Shown piece by piece: positions 23,690 through 34,179 of a stretch of 64,000 nucleotides of DNA. Every line of letters starts with the position of its first letter. Position 1 is the stretch's first letter. The position numbers and the translations under genes were made by a program. The stretch spans positions 85,064,001-85,128,000 of the forward strand of contig JBITNC010000001.1 of NCBI GenBank assembly GCA_050084985.1, given 5' to 3'. This DNA comes from Nageia nagi. Lineage: Eukaryota > Pinophyta. Under the pieces are notes generated by a model. The model was given only the letters and a program-made list of their open reading frames with translations. It did not search any database and was not told the origin of the DNA.

Positions 23690-24720
23690 AAAAGAGTTAT
23701 TTTTTCTTAAATTGATGAAATTGAAGACTGAATATTGCAAATTAAACATGTCCCAAACAACCCCAAAAAATTTATTTCCTAATTCACAAGTGTTGAAAGG
23801 GTCAAATTATTCTTCTTAGAAGATCAAGATTCGAGCAATTTTTTGCTTCCAAGATTTATGGGGAATTATTAGTGGTACTAAAGCCCTACCACAAAATGCT
23901 AGTGAAGACCAAACAAAATTTGATCATTGTAACAACAAAGTGTTAATGATCATATTTCTTGGCATCTCATATAATGTCCAACCTCATATTCATGATTGCA
24001 CAAAAGTGGATGATGCATGGGCAAAGTTGCAACAAGTCTATGAGTCTAAGAATCAGAATTAGATTCTACATCTGCAAAGCTAGTTACATAATCTTTCATT
24101 TAAGAGTAGAGAGATCATGAAAAATTTCCTTCATCATATTTTGAAACTTCATTGCTCTCTATAAGCACTAGGATAGAAGATGGAAGACATGTTCCTAGTG
24201 CTTATTGTTATGAGAGCACTACTAGAGATGTTTCATACCTTTGTGATGATCTTGAACATTTTGGATCAAAAAATGGCCTTTCAAAAGTTGGTGAATATGT
24301 CACAAAAAGAGGAGCCTCCATGTAAATTTAAATGAAGAGGAGCAAGCTATGATGTCAAATCAATAAGGTAGGAAACCCTTCCAGTAGAAAGGTAAGGGTA
24401 AAAATCCCCCACAATCAAATGAAAAGAAATAAAAAAGTTGCATAATTTATGGCAAGAAGGGGCATGAGTTGCATAAAAGGTAGGAAACCCTTCTAGTAGA
24501 AAGGTAAGGGTAAAAATCCCCCACAATCAAATGAAAAGAAACAAAAAAGTTGCATAATTTATGGCAACAAGGGCCATGAGTTGCATAATTGCTTATATAA
24601 TTATTTTTCTCAAGGATCTTTGAGCAATAAGAATCCAAAATAAAAGGGAAGAATACTCAAAATTAGGGGGAATGAAAACAAATACAACCATAATGAAGAA
24701 AAAAATAGGGAAATGTTGTA
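23690..24720 (+). pseudogene. Copia gag with duplicated zinc-knuckle region
   Basis: Recognisable pieces are TKFDHCNNKVLMIIFLGISY near 23920, VDDAWAKLQQVYESKNQN near 24010 and a helix-rich segment to 24300. The nucleocapsid part follows with one Cys-His box, CIIYGNKGHELHNC at about 24552-24595; its second Cys is Tyr. This segment is present twice: a 112-bp tandem duplication occupies 24365-24476 and 24477-24588. Because 112 is not a multiple of three, the second copy is out of frame with the first. Gag packages the element RNA; this copy could not. Confidence 0.7.
24365..24588 (+). repeat. 112-bp tandem duplication inside Copia gag
   Basis: Two head-to-tail copies (24365-24476, 24477-24588) start AAGGTAGGAAACCCTTC and end GAGTTGCATA. 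They differ at only about four positions, much less than the two LTRs differ from each other, so the duplication is younger than the insertion. Confidence 0.9.
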
Positions 24721-24839
24721 AATGATGATGATCAAGTGACTGAAGATATTATTGATATTGCTTTTATTCATCAAGATAACCCTTCAATCACCTCCACTTT
24801 GTATGTTTATTTTGATGCTTTCAAGCACATGATTAGTTG

Positions 24840-26206
24840 AAAGGATGGGTTTTCTTCCTTGGATAATAATGCAAATCATGGTTAATTTCTATTGGGCAAT
24901 GACGCATCCCATTAAATTGAAGGTAAGGGTGATGTTCATGTCCAACATGGAAAGAACAACTATCATATTGAAGAGTTTTTGTATGTACCTAAGGTTACAA
25001 AGAGCCTCCTATTGGTTGGCCAGATGTTGTACAAAAATATGAAGGTTGATTTTGATACCATGAAAGGAGAAAAGGTTTGCTTCATTCATGATAAGTCTAA
25101 AGGATGTTGAATAGTAGTAAAAGCAAAAGGAGTTGGGAGAATATTTTTTATTTATGTTGTAGCTTCCAATAATTAGGAACTCAATGTTCATGTTGCAAAT
25201 ATCACCACTCTTTGGAATAGTAGATTCAGACACATAAATACAAACTACTTAATCACTTGGCAAATGAAGGATAGGGTACATGGTATTCCATCTCTTACTT
25301 CTACTAATATTTTGTTCTATTTGCATAGTAGGAAAATAACATAGAATCCCATTCAATGATAGCACACATCATGTTAAAGGACCTCTTGATGTAATCCATA
25401 TCAATCTATATGATACCATATGAGATAATATTTTTGGTCTTAGATACTTCCTATTATTTTTTGATGACTACTCTAGAAAAATGTGGATGTATTTCCTAAA
25501 GATAAAGGATCATACATTTTACTACTTCAAGGAATTCAAGACACTTGTGGAGAAATAAAGTTCTCATCACATCCATGTTCTTCACTCAAATCAAAGGAGA
25601 GAATACTTGTCAAATGAATTTTTTGTATTCCTAAAGCAGCATGGAATTTGGAGATAGTTGACCACATCCTACACAACATAGCAAAATGCAGTTTGTAAAT
25701 ATCAAAACTAAACCATTATGGAATTGGCAAGAACAATATTGAAATATGCAAAAATGGATGGGACATTTTGGGCTGAAGAATTGAATACTACCACATACCT
25801 ATTTAATAGGGCACCCACAAAAGCTGTTGATAGGATGACACCTAAAGAAGCATGGTTAAGAGAGCAACCTAATATCTCACATATTCAAGTGTCTAGTTGT
25901 AATACATATGTGCACATTCCTAAGGATCAAAGGAATATGATTGATGAAAAAATAAGGTGCATTCTTATCAAGTATGATCATGAATCCAAATCCTATAGAG
26001 TCATGGATCCTACTACTCCAAATACTTATATCAAAAAAGATGTAATCTTTGATGAGACTAGTGAATCTTCAATTAGTCCACCTATAGAGGTACCTAAAGT
26101 TGAAAATGGTCCCATAATTAATTATGATGATGAGGATGATGAGAGAGATGCTTCAATTATGAATTTGACACCTCAAAGACCTATGTGGTACCAAATGATA
26201 CTATAG
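24840..26206 (+). pseudogene. Copia protease and integrase, broken
   Basis: After gag the frame gives HVQHGKNNYHIEEFLYVPKV and TKSLLLVGQML (24935-25030), the usual end of Copia protease before the integrase zinc region. Integrase pieces include HRPF-like HINTNYLITWQMKD, DYS-KMWMYF-like sequence near 25465 and an open 162-codon stretch (25718-26206). That stretch has MELARTILKYAKMDGTFWAE, NRAPTKAVDRMTPKEAW and VSSCNTYVHIPKDQRNMIDE, then a typical acidic linker towards RT. Two catalytic blocks are scrambled by stops. The order protease-integrase-RT marks Copia as opposed to gypsy. Confidence 0.75.
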
Positions 26207-26329
26207 GAATCAAACTTGAGTGCTCCACTAGACACTTCAACTTCCAGAGTAATAACATGGAGCATATATCATGAAGAAGTGAATTTGGAATTAATGATCA
26301 AATTTATGAATGCAAATAAACCTAACATG

Positions 26330-27060
26330 GTTCATGAAGATATTAAGCTACAGCATTGGAAGTCAACCATATAAGCTAAGTATGATGCACTAATGAAAAA
26401 TGGCACATGGAAGTTGGTAGATCTTCCACCAAGAAAGAAGGTCATTGGATACAAATTGATGTTCAAAACTAAGTAGAAGGTGATGGTACAATCAATAAGC
26501 ATAAGGCCTAACACATTTCCAAAGGGTATGCTAAACATTAAGGTATTGACTATGAGAAGACTTTTGTGCCCATAGCCAAGATGAATACCATTAGGATTAC
26601 TTTTGTAATGGAAACATAATTTGGTTAGAAAGTCCACCAAATGGATGTGAAGAGTGCCTTCCTAAATGGATACTTAGAGAAATAATTGTACATGCAAAAA
26701 TCTAAAGAATTTATGATTGATCTAGGAAAAATAAAAGTGTGTAGATTTATCAAGTCTCTATATGGCTTGAAATAGGCTCCTCGATCTTGATACATGTAAA
26801 TTGATTCCCATCTACTACAACATGACTTCAAGAGGAGTCTATATGATCATAACCTCTACCTTTGACAACATTATGGGGATATTTTCATAGTTTTAGTTTA
26901 TATTGATGATTTAATTATCATAGGAAGCATTAAGGAGTTGATAATATCTTACAAATATGATCTTAAATGATCATTGGACATGACCAACCTTGGTTTACTT
27001 CACTATTACCTTGTATTAGAGGTATGGTAGATGCATGATTGAATATTTATATCATATATG
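26330..27060 (+). pseudogene. Copia reverse transcriptase, broken
   Basis: RT starts with KYDALMKNGTWKLVDLPPRK and KKVIGYKLMFKTK near 26375-26475. It continues in shifting frames and retains the catalytic signature LVYIDDLIIIGS, with YIDD at 26899-26910. Several TGG-to-TAG and CAA-to-TAA type stops interrupt it. The usual substrate is element RNA primed by a tRNA. Despite the retained YIDD the frame is not translatable. Confidence 0.75.
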
Positions 27061-27249
27061 AAGTACACCAAGAAGCTATTGGATAAATTTAGGAAGATAT
27101 AATGAGACATTGAACCTAGTTTACATTTATCACACCATGATTGTTCTTCACTAGTAAATGCAACTCTCTACTATTATCTGATTAGAGGGTTAATTTATGT
27201 AGCATACATAAAGCCATATATTTTCTATGCTATTAGCTATCTTTAAAGA

Positions 27250-27832
27250 TTTATGCATGAACCAAAGAAGGCACATTTGAATATGACAAAGTATGTTTTG
27301 AAGAAAATTTATGGCACTCATGATTATGACTTGGAATATAAGAAGAATAATAAGTTCATCTTGTCTAGATACATAGATACATATTATGGAGGATCCTTGG
27401 ATGATATAAGATCAATGATAGGATATGTATTCTTCCTTGGATATGAACTAATTTCATGGGGTAGCAAGAATCAAGGCATCACATCCAATTTTACCATAGA
27501 TTTGGAATACAATGCTACAAGAGATGTTATTTATGAAGCAGTATGGTTACATTGCATTTTGATAGATATTGGAATTCCATAAAAATAAGCCATAGTTCTA
27601 CATTATGATAATCAAGGTGTATTGAAACTAGTTCAAAATCCTTATTTTCTTGAGTGCACTAAACACATTGAGATACATATACACTTCATTTGGGATCATG
27701 TTTTACTACAAAATATTGAATTCCACTTCATTTTCATGAAAGAGAAAATTGTAGATGTATTCACCAAATTTCTTGAAAGTGAAAAGTTTGAATACTTTCA
27801 AAGCTTCCTCTCATGTCCTTTGAAAACCTAAT
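27250..27832 (+). pseudogene. Copia RNase H, nearly open
   Basis: Two open stretches, 27253-27582 and 27622-27831, are separated by one stop. They read MTKYVLKKIYGTHDYDLEYK, DTYYGGSLDDIRSMIGYVFF, ISWGSKNQGI and VYEAVWL-like text, then HIEIHIHFIWDHVL and DVFTKFLESEKFEYFQ before the terminal stop. This is the complete C-terminal pattern of Copia pol. The active-site Asp expected in the D-x-D-W-A motif is altered to DTYYGG. The stop is 15 bp before the 3' LTR. Confidence 0.78.
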
Positions 27833-27846
27833 GTATTATGGGAGGG

Positions 27847-28048
27847 TATTAGAAATAATACATTAAATAATAATAGATACTTTAGGTATCTATATCTTTA
27901 ATAAATACATAAGTATTTGTAGTAATGTTGCATATTTTAATATTATTATTTATGGGTAATTCCATTATCCTTATGGTAATGTAACTCTCGCTTATCTATT
28001 GTATTTAAACCCTTCTCATTAATGGAATACATAAATTTTGACTTCTCA
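27847..28048 (+). repeat. 3' LTR of the Copia element
   Basis: Starts directly after the purine tract ending GGGAGGG and ends CTTCTCA. It pairs with 21862-22064. A sequence nearly identical to the 5' flank follows three bases later. Confidence 0.88.
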
Positions 28049-28051
28049 TGG

Positions 28052-28500
28052 TATTCACAAAATTTTGCATACATGTTTACTAAAGAAAAATACCAACATC
28101 CAATGAAAACATATTTTTAACTTTTGATAAATGGAAACCCATTTTCAACTATTCTTTGATATATGAAAATCCTTTTTTAACTATTCTTTGATAGATGAAT
28201 ACCAATTTTCAACTTTTGATAGATTAAAATCCATTTTGAACATGCTTTTAGGGTTAGTTCCCATGTGCTTCACTAGATCAAATAATTTAAGGGAATTCTC
28301 ACTATAGGCATAAATTGCATTTTTCTAATTCATTGCATTTCATGAAACTGTCTGTAGTCATGTATCATGTTGAATAATTTGTAGGCCTTATGTATTGTTA
28401 CAAATTTTCAATTCATGTTTATCATGCCATTCATAATGATAGTAATTGACTTTATACCACTATCAACTACTAATTTTTGAAGAAAAACATTTTCAACTAC
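28052..28500 (-). pseudogene. PPR pseudogene, upstream segment
   Basis: On the minus strand this reads MNGMINM near 28410-28440, TIHKAYKLFNMIHDYRQFHE near 28358-28396, HQRIVKKGFSYIKE near 28150-28200 and LVNMYAKFCEY at 28058-28081. These are standard PPR repeat pieces (NALINMYAKCG, IHKARKLFDKMHD, IHQ-IVENGF). A local 37-bp unit (TTTCAACTATTCTTTGATAG plus ATGAAAATCCA) is repeated about four times at 28109-28240, expanding the VENGFSSIKE-like part. The segment is cut off from 21390-21861 by the Copia element and from a weak match at 29341-29400 by the solo LTR. Not functional. Confidence 0.6.
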
Positions 28501-29335
28501 TGTTTACTTGAAAATCAACCCTACAGGCATGCAAAAGAAAAAGCTATCACAACCAACAAAAACTCTTTATTGCTATTTGAATAAACCTTAGTTTTAATTA
28601 TAGATTTCCTCACAATGGAAGGTTTCACTACAATGCATAATATAGGTCTCTTGGAGGCCTTTCTTTGCTAATGTCTTCAAGCTCTAGATGCCATTTGATT
28701 GAACCTACAATAAGAAGGAGTCTGATTAGTTCATCCTTACTATTCCTTAGCTTCTATTTGCCTTAATCAGTTGCTAGTCTTGGAATCCTACACATGCACA
28801 AACCAAAAACCCATCAAACATACCTATTCATGCTCTAAGATTATAATAAATAAACATGAAATAAACATCCATATAAGTAAAAATAGTAAGTTAAAATATA
28901 CTTAATGATCTAGTTCTAATTGAATAGAGTAAGGTTGCTTTTTTTCTCTCTCTTTTCTCCTAGTAAGAAGTCTTACTTATAGATTTTCTAAGGCAACATT
29001 AGTTGCTATTTTGGAATGCAAGGCTAGATGAAAAAATCTCATCCAGCCTTGTCATTGATTAAATCCATGTAAGGAAAGTATAGGATCAAGGATTACTCGT
29101 CCTTGATCCATTGGCTTTTTTCCTTGGGCACCTAATTTTTCTATTTTTTTTCTTTATGTTTTCTATTTACAGGATCATTGGCAATTACCCACTGAGTGCT
29201 AGCAATTAGATATGATCACTAGCAATTATAATGAATCTCTAATGATCAATAAACTTTAGCAAACTTTAATGTTTGCCTAAAATTTTATCCCCCTCTTTCA
29301 TTTATCAAAAGAGGGGTCATTTTTAGGTGTCTACA
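28501..29335. mobile_element. Solo LTR, copy 2 (835 bp), target duplication ACTAC
   Basis: Starts TGTTTACTTG and ends GGTGTCTACA (proper TG...CA). It is flanked by perfect 5-bp repeats ACTAC at 28496-28500 and 29336-29340. It aligns over its length with the solo LTR at 5755-6603. It lies inside the minus-strand PPR pseudogene. No internal region is attached. Confidence 0.88.
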
Positions 29336-29399
29336 ACTACCATCTAGGATGTGCATGAAACATACAAAATCAACCACATATCCATTGAGGATGTTCATT

Positions 29400-30360
29400 T
29401 GGAAGATAATATTTTGAATGGGAAAAATTCATAGATATATCTGAGGCATGTGAAGAAGTAAATCAAGTTACAAATGTAAAAGTATTAATGAGGTGAACAT
29501 CTTCTTTTCAATTCTTAGGCATCGTGTGTGTAACTCATACATTTCATACATGTTAACTACATGCAAGTATCATGATTATTGAGTGGCTTGGACTTCTCTT
29601 ACATTCATTCTTACAACACTTTGGGTGAATAGGTAATAACTTATTTCCTCTTCAAAGGCACATAGATTCTATTTTTTATAGTATTTTCTATGAAGATATG
29701 TTATATTATTAACAAATGATTTATTTTGTCCATACATAGGTGGAAGGAAACCATTTTTTGGTTCTATATAGTGTGTAGCTTATGGTTGTGGCCTACAAAT
29801 TGCAATGGTTGGTATTTGTACAATGCTTGTTGGTCATATAGATTTAAAATAAAATAAATATATTAATAATTGATCTTGTTTACTTTTCATATGATGATAA
29901 ATTGTTTACATATTATATCTTGTTGGACATTACCATGCTCATGAGATGGGTGGGAGGTTATTATACTATTGAATCATTAATGTTTATTGTAGGATTGAGG
30001 GGGAAAAGTTTTGGTAGTGCTCTAATTTGAATAAGCATAAGAGGAAGTAATATTTTTTACTTCATTTACTAGATATAAATGAATTACCAATGGAGAAATG
30101 AACCCATTAGTATATGATAGAAATAGATATTTGAAGGAAATAATGGACATACCGAAGGTGCTTAAGAAGTATGCTAATACTAATAAATTAGATTAAAAAA
30201 TGAAATGTGTAGCAAAGAGAAAGTGGTACATGCCCAAGATCTATCATTCATAGCAAAAGAACACATTGCATTAAAAATGAAAATATATTTAAATAAAGAG
30301 AACACACAAATTTAAGTAAAGAAACATAAGATGGACTTTTCCATAAAGATGCAACATCTT
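29400..30360. other. No recognisable gene
   Basis: Between the solo LTR and the satellite array. The part next to the LTR (29341-29400) matches 55620-55690 in reverse orientation and belongs to the PPR-derived family. The rest is unidentified AT-rich DNA. Confidence 0.45.
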
Positions 30361-30365
30361 TTTGA

Positions 30366-31085
30366 TGAAGATGCAATTTTGTTGGTACTACATTGTTTTG
30401 AATTATTGTTTGCTCAACTAGCCCCTCAAATATTTTTATAATATAGTTTTGAATTTATACAAACTAAACCCTTGGATATTTTCATAAAAAAGGGTAACAC
30501 AAGTAGGAGATGGAGTGGTAATTCCTAAGGGAAATGATGCAACCACACATGTATTGCATTGTTTTAAATTATTTTTCCTTAACTAATCCTACGAATATTT
30601 TTTTATAGTTTTGAATTTGTTTGAAGTACATCCTTAAATGTGTTCATAATAAGAGGAAAGAGGAGAAGGTAAAAATGCAATAGAGTAAAATACAAATACT
30701 AAAGAGGAGGATCCAACCAATGAGGTATTATAATACTTTGTATTATTGTTTTCTCAACTAACCCCTCTAATGTTTTCATAGTTTTAAAGTTTGAAGTTAT
30801 AAAGGCTAACCCATTGAATTTTTTTATAATATATGGTAACAATAAAAGGTAATGGAGGAAAAATTGCTAAGTGAAATGATGCACTATACATGAACTACAT
30901 TTCTTTAAATTCTTTTTTTTCTTAAACAATTCTTTGAATATTTTTATAGTTTTGAAGTTATATGAAGTACATCCTTCAATGTATTAATAATAGGAGGTAA
31001 GAGAAGATGGAGGTCAATGTGCAATGATGGTATATGCAAATGTTAAAAAGGATTCAATGCAACAATTGAGGTATTACTATGAAAG
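30366..31085. repeat. Satellite-like array, block 1: ~172-bp monomers in ~345-bp dimers
   Basis: Two A-B dimers and a partial A follow one another (A ~30366-30530, B ~30531-30705, A ~30706-30880, B ~30881-31050). A monomers carry TACTACATTGTTTTGAATTA and an ATAGTTTTGAAGTTGTACAA block. B monomers carry ATGCAACCACACATGTATTG and GAAGTACATCCTT. A and B share the GTTTTGAA core and overall layout, so they are diverged copies of one ancestor. Marker spacing between B monomers is 350 bp. Confidence 0.8.
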
Positions 31086-34000
31086 ACTAAATCCACTCTA
31101 GATTTCCCTTGCTATATTTTGTTTTGGTTTAAGTGTGAAATGAGGTATTGACTATATATTCTTTGAATCAAATGCTTGATATGATGTTATTTTCTTAAGT
31201 TATAAAATCCTAGATAGGGATAATGATTACTTATCCTACCTATATGTACATGTTATTACTGCAAGTGGTTTTGTGATATGTAGATGATAGGTAATGGAAG
31301 CCTACATGATCTTAAATGGTTTGGAAATGAATGATTACCAATGATTCTCATGATCAAAAATAAATTTGAGACACTAGGACAGCTGGGTAAGTGGTTGCAT
31401 ACATACATACCAACATGAGACAAGGTAAACTCCCTAAAATTGTTAATGTCTATTTATGTTTGGTTAGTTGTGTTCTTTAATTTGAGTTGAAAATATTATT
31501 TTATGCCTTCAAGGATTTCGAAGGATGTTAGTATAATTATCTAAGGACCCCTACTAATTAATATTTAAATGTACGTAATTAAGTATTTTGTGAGAATATG
31601 TATGTATTATTTCTTAATTATTAATTAAGGTTAATTAATAATTAAGAATAGTAATACTAACATTAAATATTATTTATTTATTTTGCTTAAAATAAATAAA
31701 TTAAGCTAGATGAGTTTTGATTGGTTGATTGATAAAGGCTAGAGTTAACTAGAACTTTAAGATATTAATTATAATTATATAATAGTAATTTTACCTTATT
31801 TGCATTAGGTGTCTCAATTTTTAGTTGTTTTGTCCTACTTGCAAGATAGGTGTGCTAGTTTTAAGTTAAGGTGTACTAGTGGAACTAAATCTACTAGGGT
31901 TTTGGTTGATGATGAAGTGGGTAGATATTTCCACATAGGAATTAACTTTCACTCACTTTAGTTTAAGTGGTGTTGTCACTCCCCATTAATTTATAGGCCT
32001 ACCCTTATTTGAAAATTATAAATAGAGCCCTATGGTAGAGCCTTTGGTCATTCTTAGTTTTGGATTTTTTTGAAGTAACAAAGCTCTAAAATTATGGAGC
32101 CAAGACCTTCAACGATTATGAGATTTAGTGAGGTTTGCCTCTTATGTTTACTTGCTTCTCTATATTTTTATGGAAACTTACTATTTTAGGGATTTGATAA
32201 AATAATAATATTTGGTTTTATAGCTAAATTATCATTGGGTGAACATTTAGTTTATTTCCATGAATGCTCTTGCTAAAAGTCTAGTGGTTTTGAAATCTGT
32301 GTATAGTTTTGGTATGAGGTTTTATGTTTTTTGCAATAGGATTTTGACATTTAAACCCTTATTAGTACCCTTGGGTTGGGTGCATAAATATTTAGAAATA
32401 ATATTCATGTTAGGAAGTCCTTTTATACCTTCTCTTTTTGTAATTTTTCTCAATGGTTCAAACTTGCCAAGAAACCTGTGCGAGGAATATTCCCCTAAGT
32501 TAAAAGGTTTATCTTAGAATCTTGTAATATGTGCAAAGTTTTATGTTAAACATTTTTCCTTTTAGGAATATAGTTAAGGGAGGTATTTAGTTTGTTTAGA
32601 GGCTTAGAAAACCTTTTCTAGCCTAACATAGGGAAAATAGGCCATTATGGCCAATGTGGGAGAGAGAGTAGGACGGTGAGGGACCCACGTGGGTCTTGGG
32701 GCTCTCCCAAGCCCATGTGAGGCCTCTAGCCTCCTCTCTTATGCTTCCTCATTCAAAAATATGTAGAGGAGACATGGGGCTATGGGAGCCCACATCATCT
32801 CCTATGACCCCATTATTACCCATTTGATTATGTTGGTAGGTATTGGAACCCACGTAGCTTTTGTTCTATATTTTTTGGCCTCAATTTTCATGAAGGGCTT
32901 TTGTGCTGGACATGATAGTGTAGGTTTATTGCTAGGAAGCTATTAAATATTTTCTTGTTATTTTATTTTATTTTAATTTAATAATAGAAAAGAGGATTTA
33001 GTTTTAAAGTAAAATAAGGTTTATTTTAGTTTAGAAATAAATACAAAGTTTATGGTTGATTTTTGAAATGGTAAATGTGGTTTTATGAAAAAGGTATTTA
33101 ATACATATTTCTTGTATTTTAAAATATAGCTGCAATATTTTAAAATAGATGAGTTGTTGAAATGTTTCCTTAAAATGGCAAAGCATGTAGTTGCATTTAG
33201 TGGAAACCCAAGAATATTTCTAATCCAACCATTCTTGAGCTATGGTCCATCCCAAAGGAGCAAGCTTGTTCAAGTTGCAAGAAAGGAGTTTATTAAATTG
33301 TTTTCAATGGGATTTAAATATATTGTACTTGCTATTTGATTTGTGAAAATAAATAGCAAGGCTATTGTTGTAAAATGATTTGATAATAATTATTACTTTA
33401 TTATTTGGGGTGATTGTGCTATTATCATTATTGTATAAAGTTGTTATTTTGGGATTGTCAATATTAGTCTCTTAAAAGTTAAGTGTTATTCTTTTATTAA
33501 AGAGTAGTTTAGTAAATGAATTACCTTACTTGAATATGATATTACTTTGTACTTTATGATGCTTACTTATTTTGAAAATTTCATGTTATATGATGATGCT
33601 AGGACCTAATTTTCTTATCTTCGAGTAATGTTTTTTATTTAGGCATGGTTTATCCTTAGGTTTTGGTAGGTTTTTTGTTAATTTTTAAACCTAAGTGTAT
33701 ACCTAGCCCCAATTCCTGAGTAAATAATAACTATTCATTATGGGATGTTGATTTATCTTTAAGTGAGTTAGGCTAAGATAAATAAAGAAATCCTTGTGGT
33801 TGAATGTTCCTCACAATATTAAATGTCCTTGATATGATGATGGTGGGAAATATAAGGATTTATGTGGTACCATAAAAAATTCACTATGTTGAATAAAACA
33901 TACAAAGGTAAGACATGTGATGTTATTTGATGGGTAAGTTAAATAATGATAAATGATATAAAGTTAGTGAAGAGTCTAGAATCATGAATGGCACAACTTA

Positions 34001-34179
34001 GAACAATACTATTAATATTGTGAAAAATAATTCACAGCATTCTCAAGAAATTTCCAAACACATTCAAAACAAATTGCACTAAAACTAGTTTTTTTTTTAC
34101 TTAGAGGGGAAAAAAACTTTTGTAATCACCTCTCAAGTGTATGGGTTGGGTGTTATAGTGATGGTACTATGTGTTTTTA
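31086..34179. other. ~3.1-kb non-satellite segment splitting the satellite array
   Basis: Satellite sequence stops in an A monomer at ~31085 and resumes in an A monomer at ~34180. The segment between has no coding domain. It carries a TATAAATAG box (32017-32025), a local GC-rich patch (32640-32840) with strong palindromes and a purine tract AGAGGGGAAAAAAA near 34097. These would suit a long solo LTR or other retroelement, but I could not define ends or a target duplication. Confidence 0.5.
32640..32711. repeat. Cluster of palindromes in a GC-rich patch
   Basis: GGCCATTATGGCC (32640-32652, one-base centre), the perfect 14-bp palindrome GACCCACGTGGGTC (32682-32695, containing the CACGTG G-box) and the hairpin CTTGGG-GCTCT-CCCAAG (32695-32711) occur within 72 bp. 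They may be regulatory sites of a retroelement LTR or a folded RNA. Confidence 0.7.

Larger units (their letters stand above)
21862..28048 (+). mobile_element. Full-length Ty1/Copia element with both LTRs, inactive
   Basis: The element has matching ~203-bp LTRs at both ends, a degraded tRNA-Met primer site, gag, protease, integrase, RT and RNase H in Copia order, and a purine-rich tract (ATGGGAGGG, 27838-27846) directly before the 3' LTR. The LTRs look roughly 85-90% identical by eye, so the insertion is old. All coding domains carry stops or frameshifts. About 1.57 kb separates the 5' LTR from gag, longer than a usual leader, so an unrecognised insertion may lie there. It sits inside a minus-strand PPR pseudogene. 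Instead of a 5-bp target duplication, a ~37-bp duplication flanks it. Confidence 0.85.

Noticed and set aside
26332-26831. Two minus-strand frames of 102 and 68 codons
   Set aside because: Antisense shadows of Copia RT.
31526-33254. Candidate LTR with TG...CA ends and AAGGA on both sides
   Set aside because: A 5-bp match plus CA is expected by chance with appreciable probability in 2.5 kb, and the right end lacks any other LTR feature.
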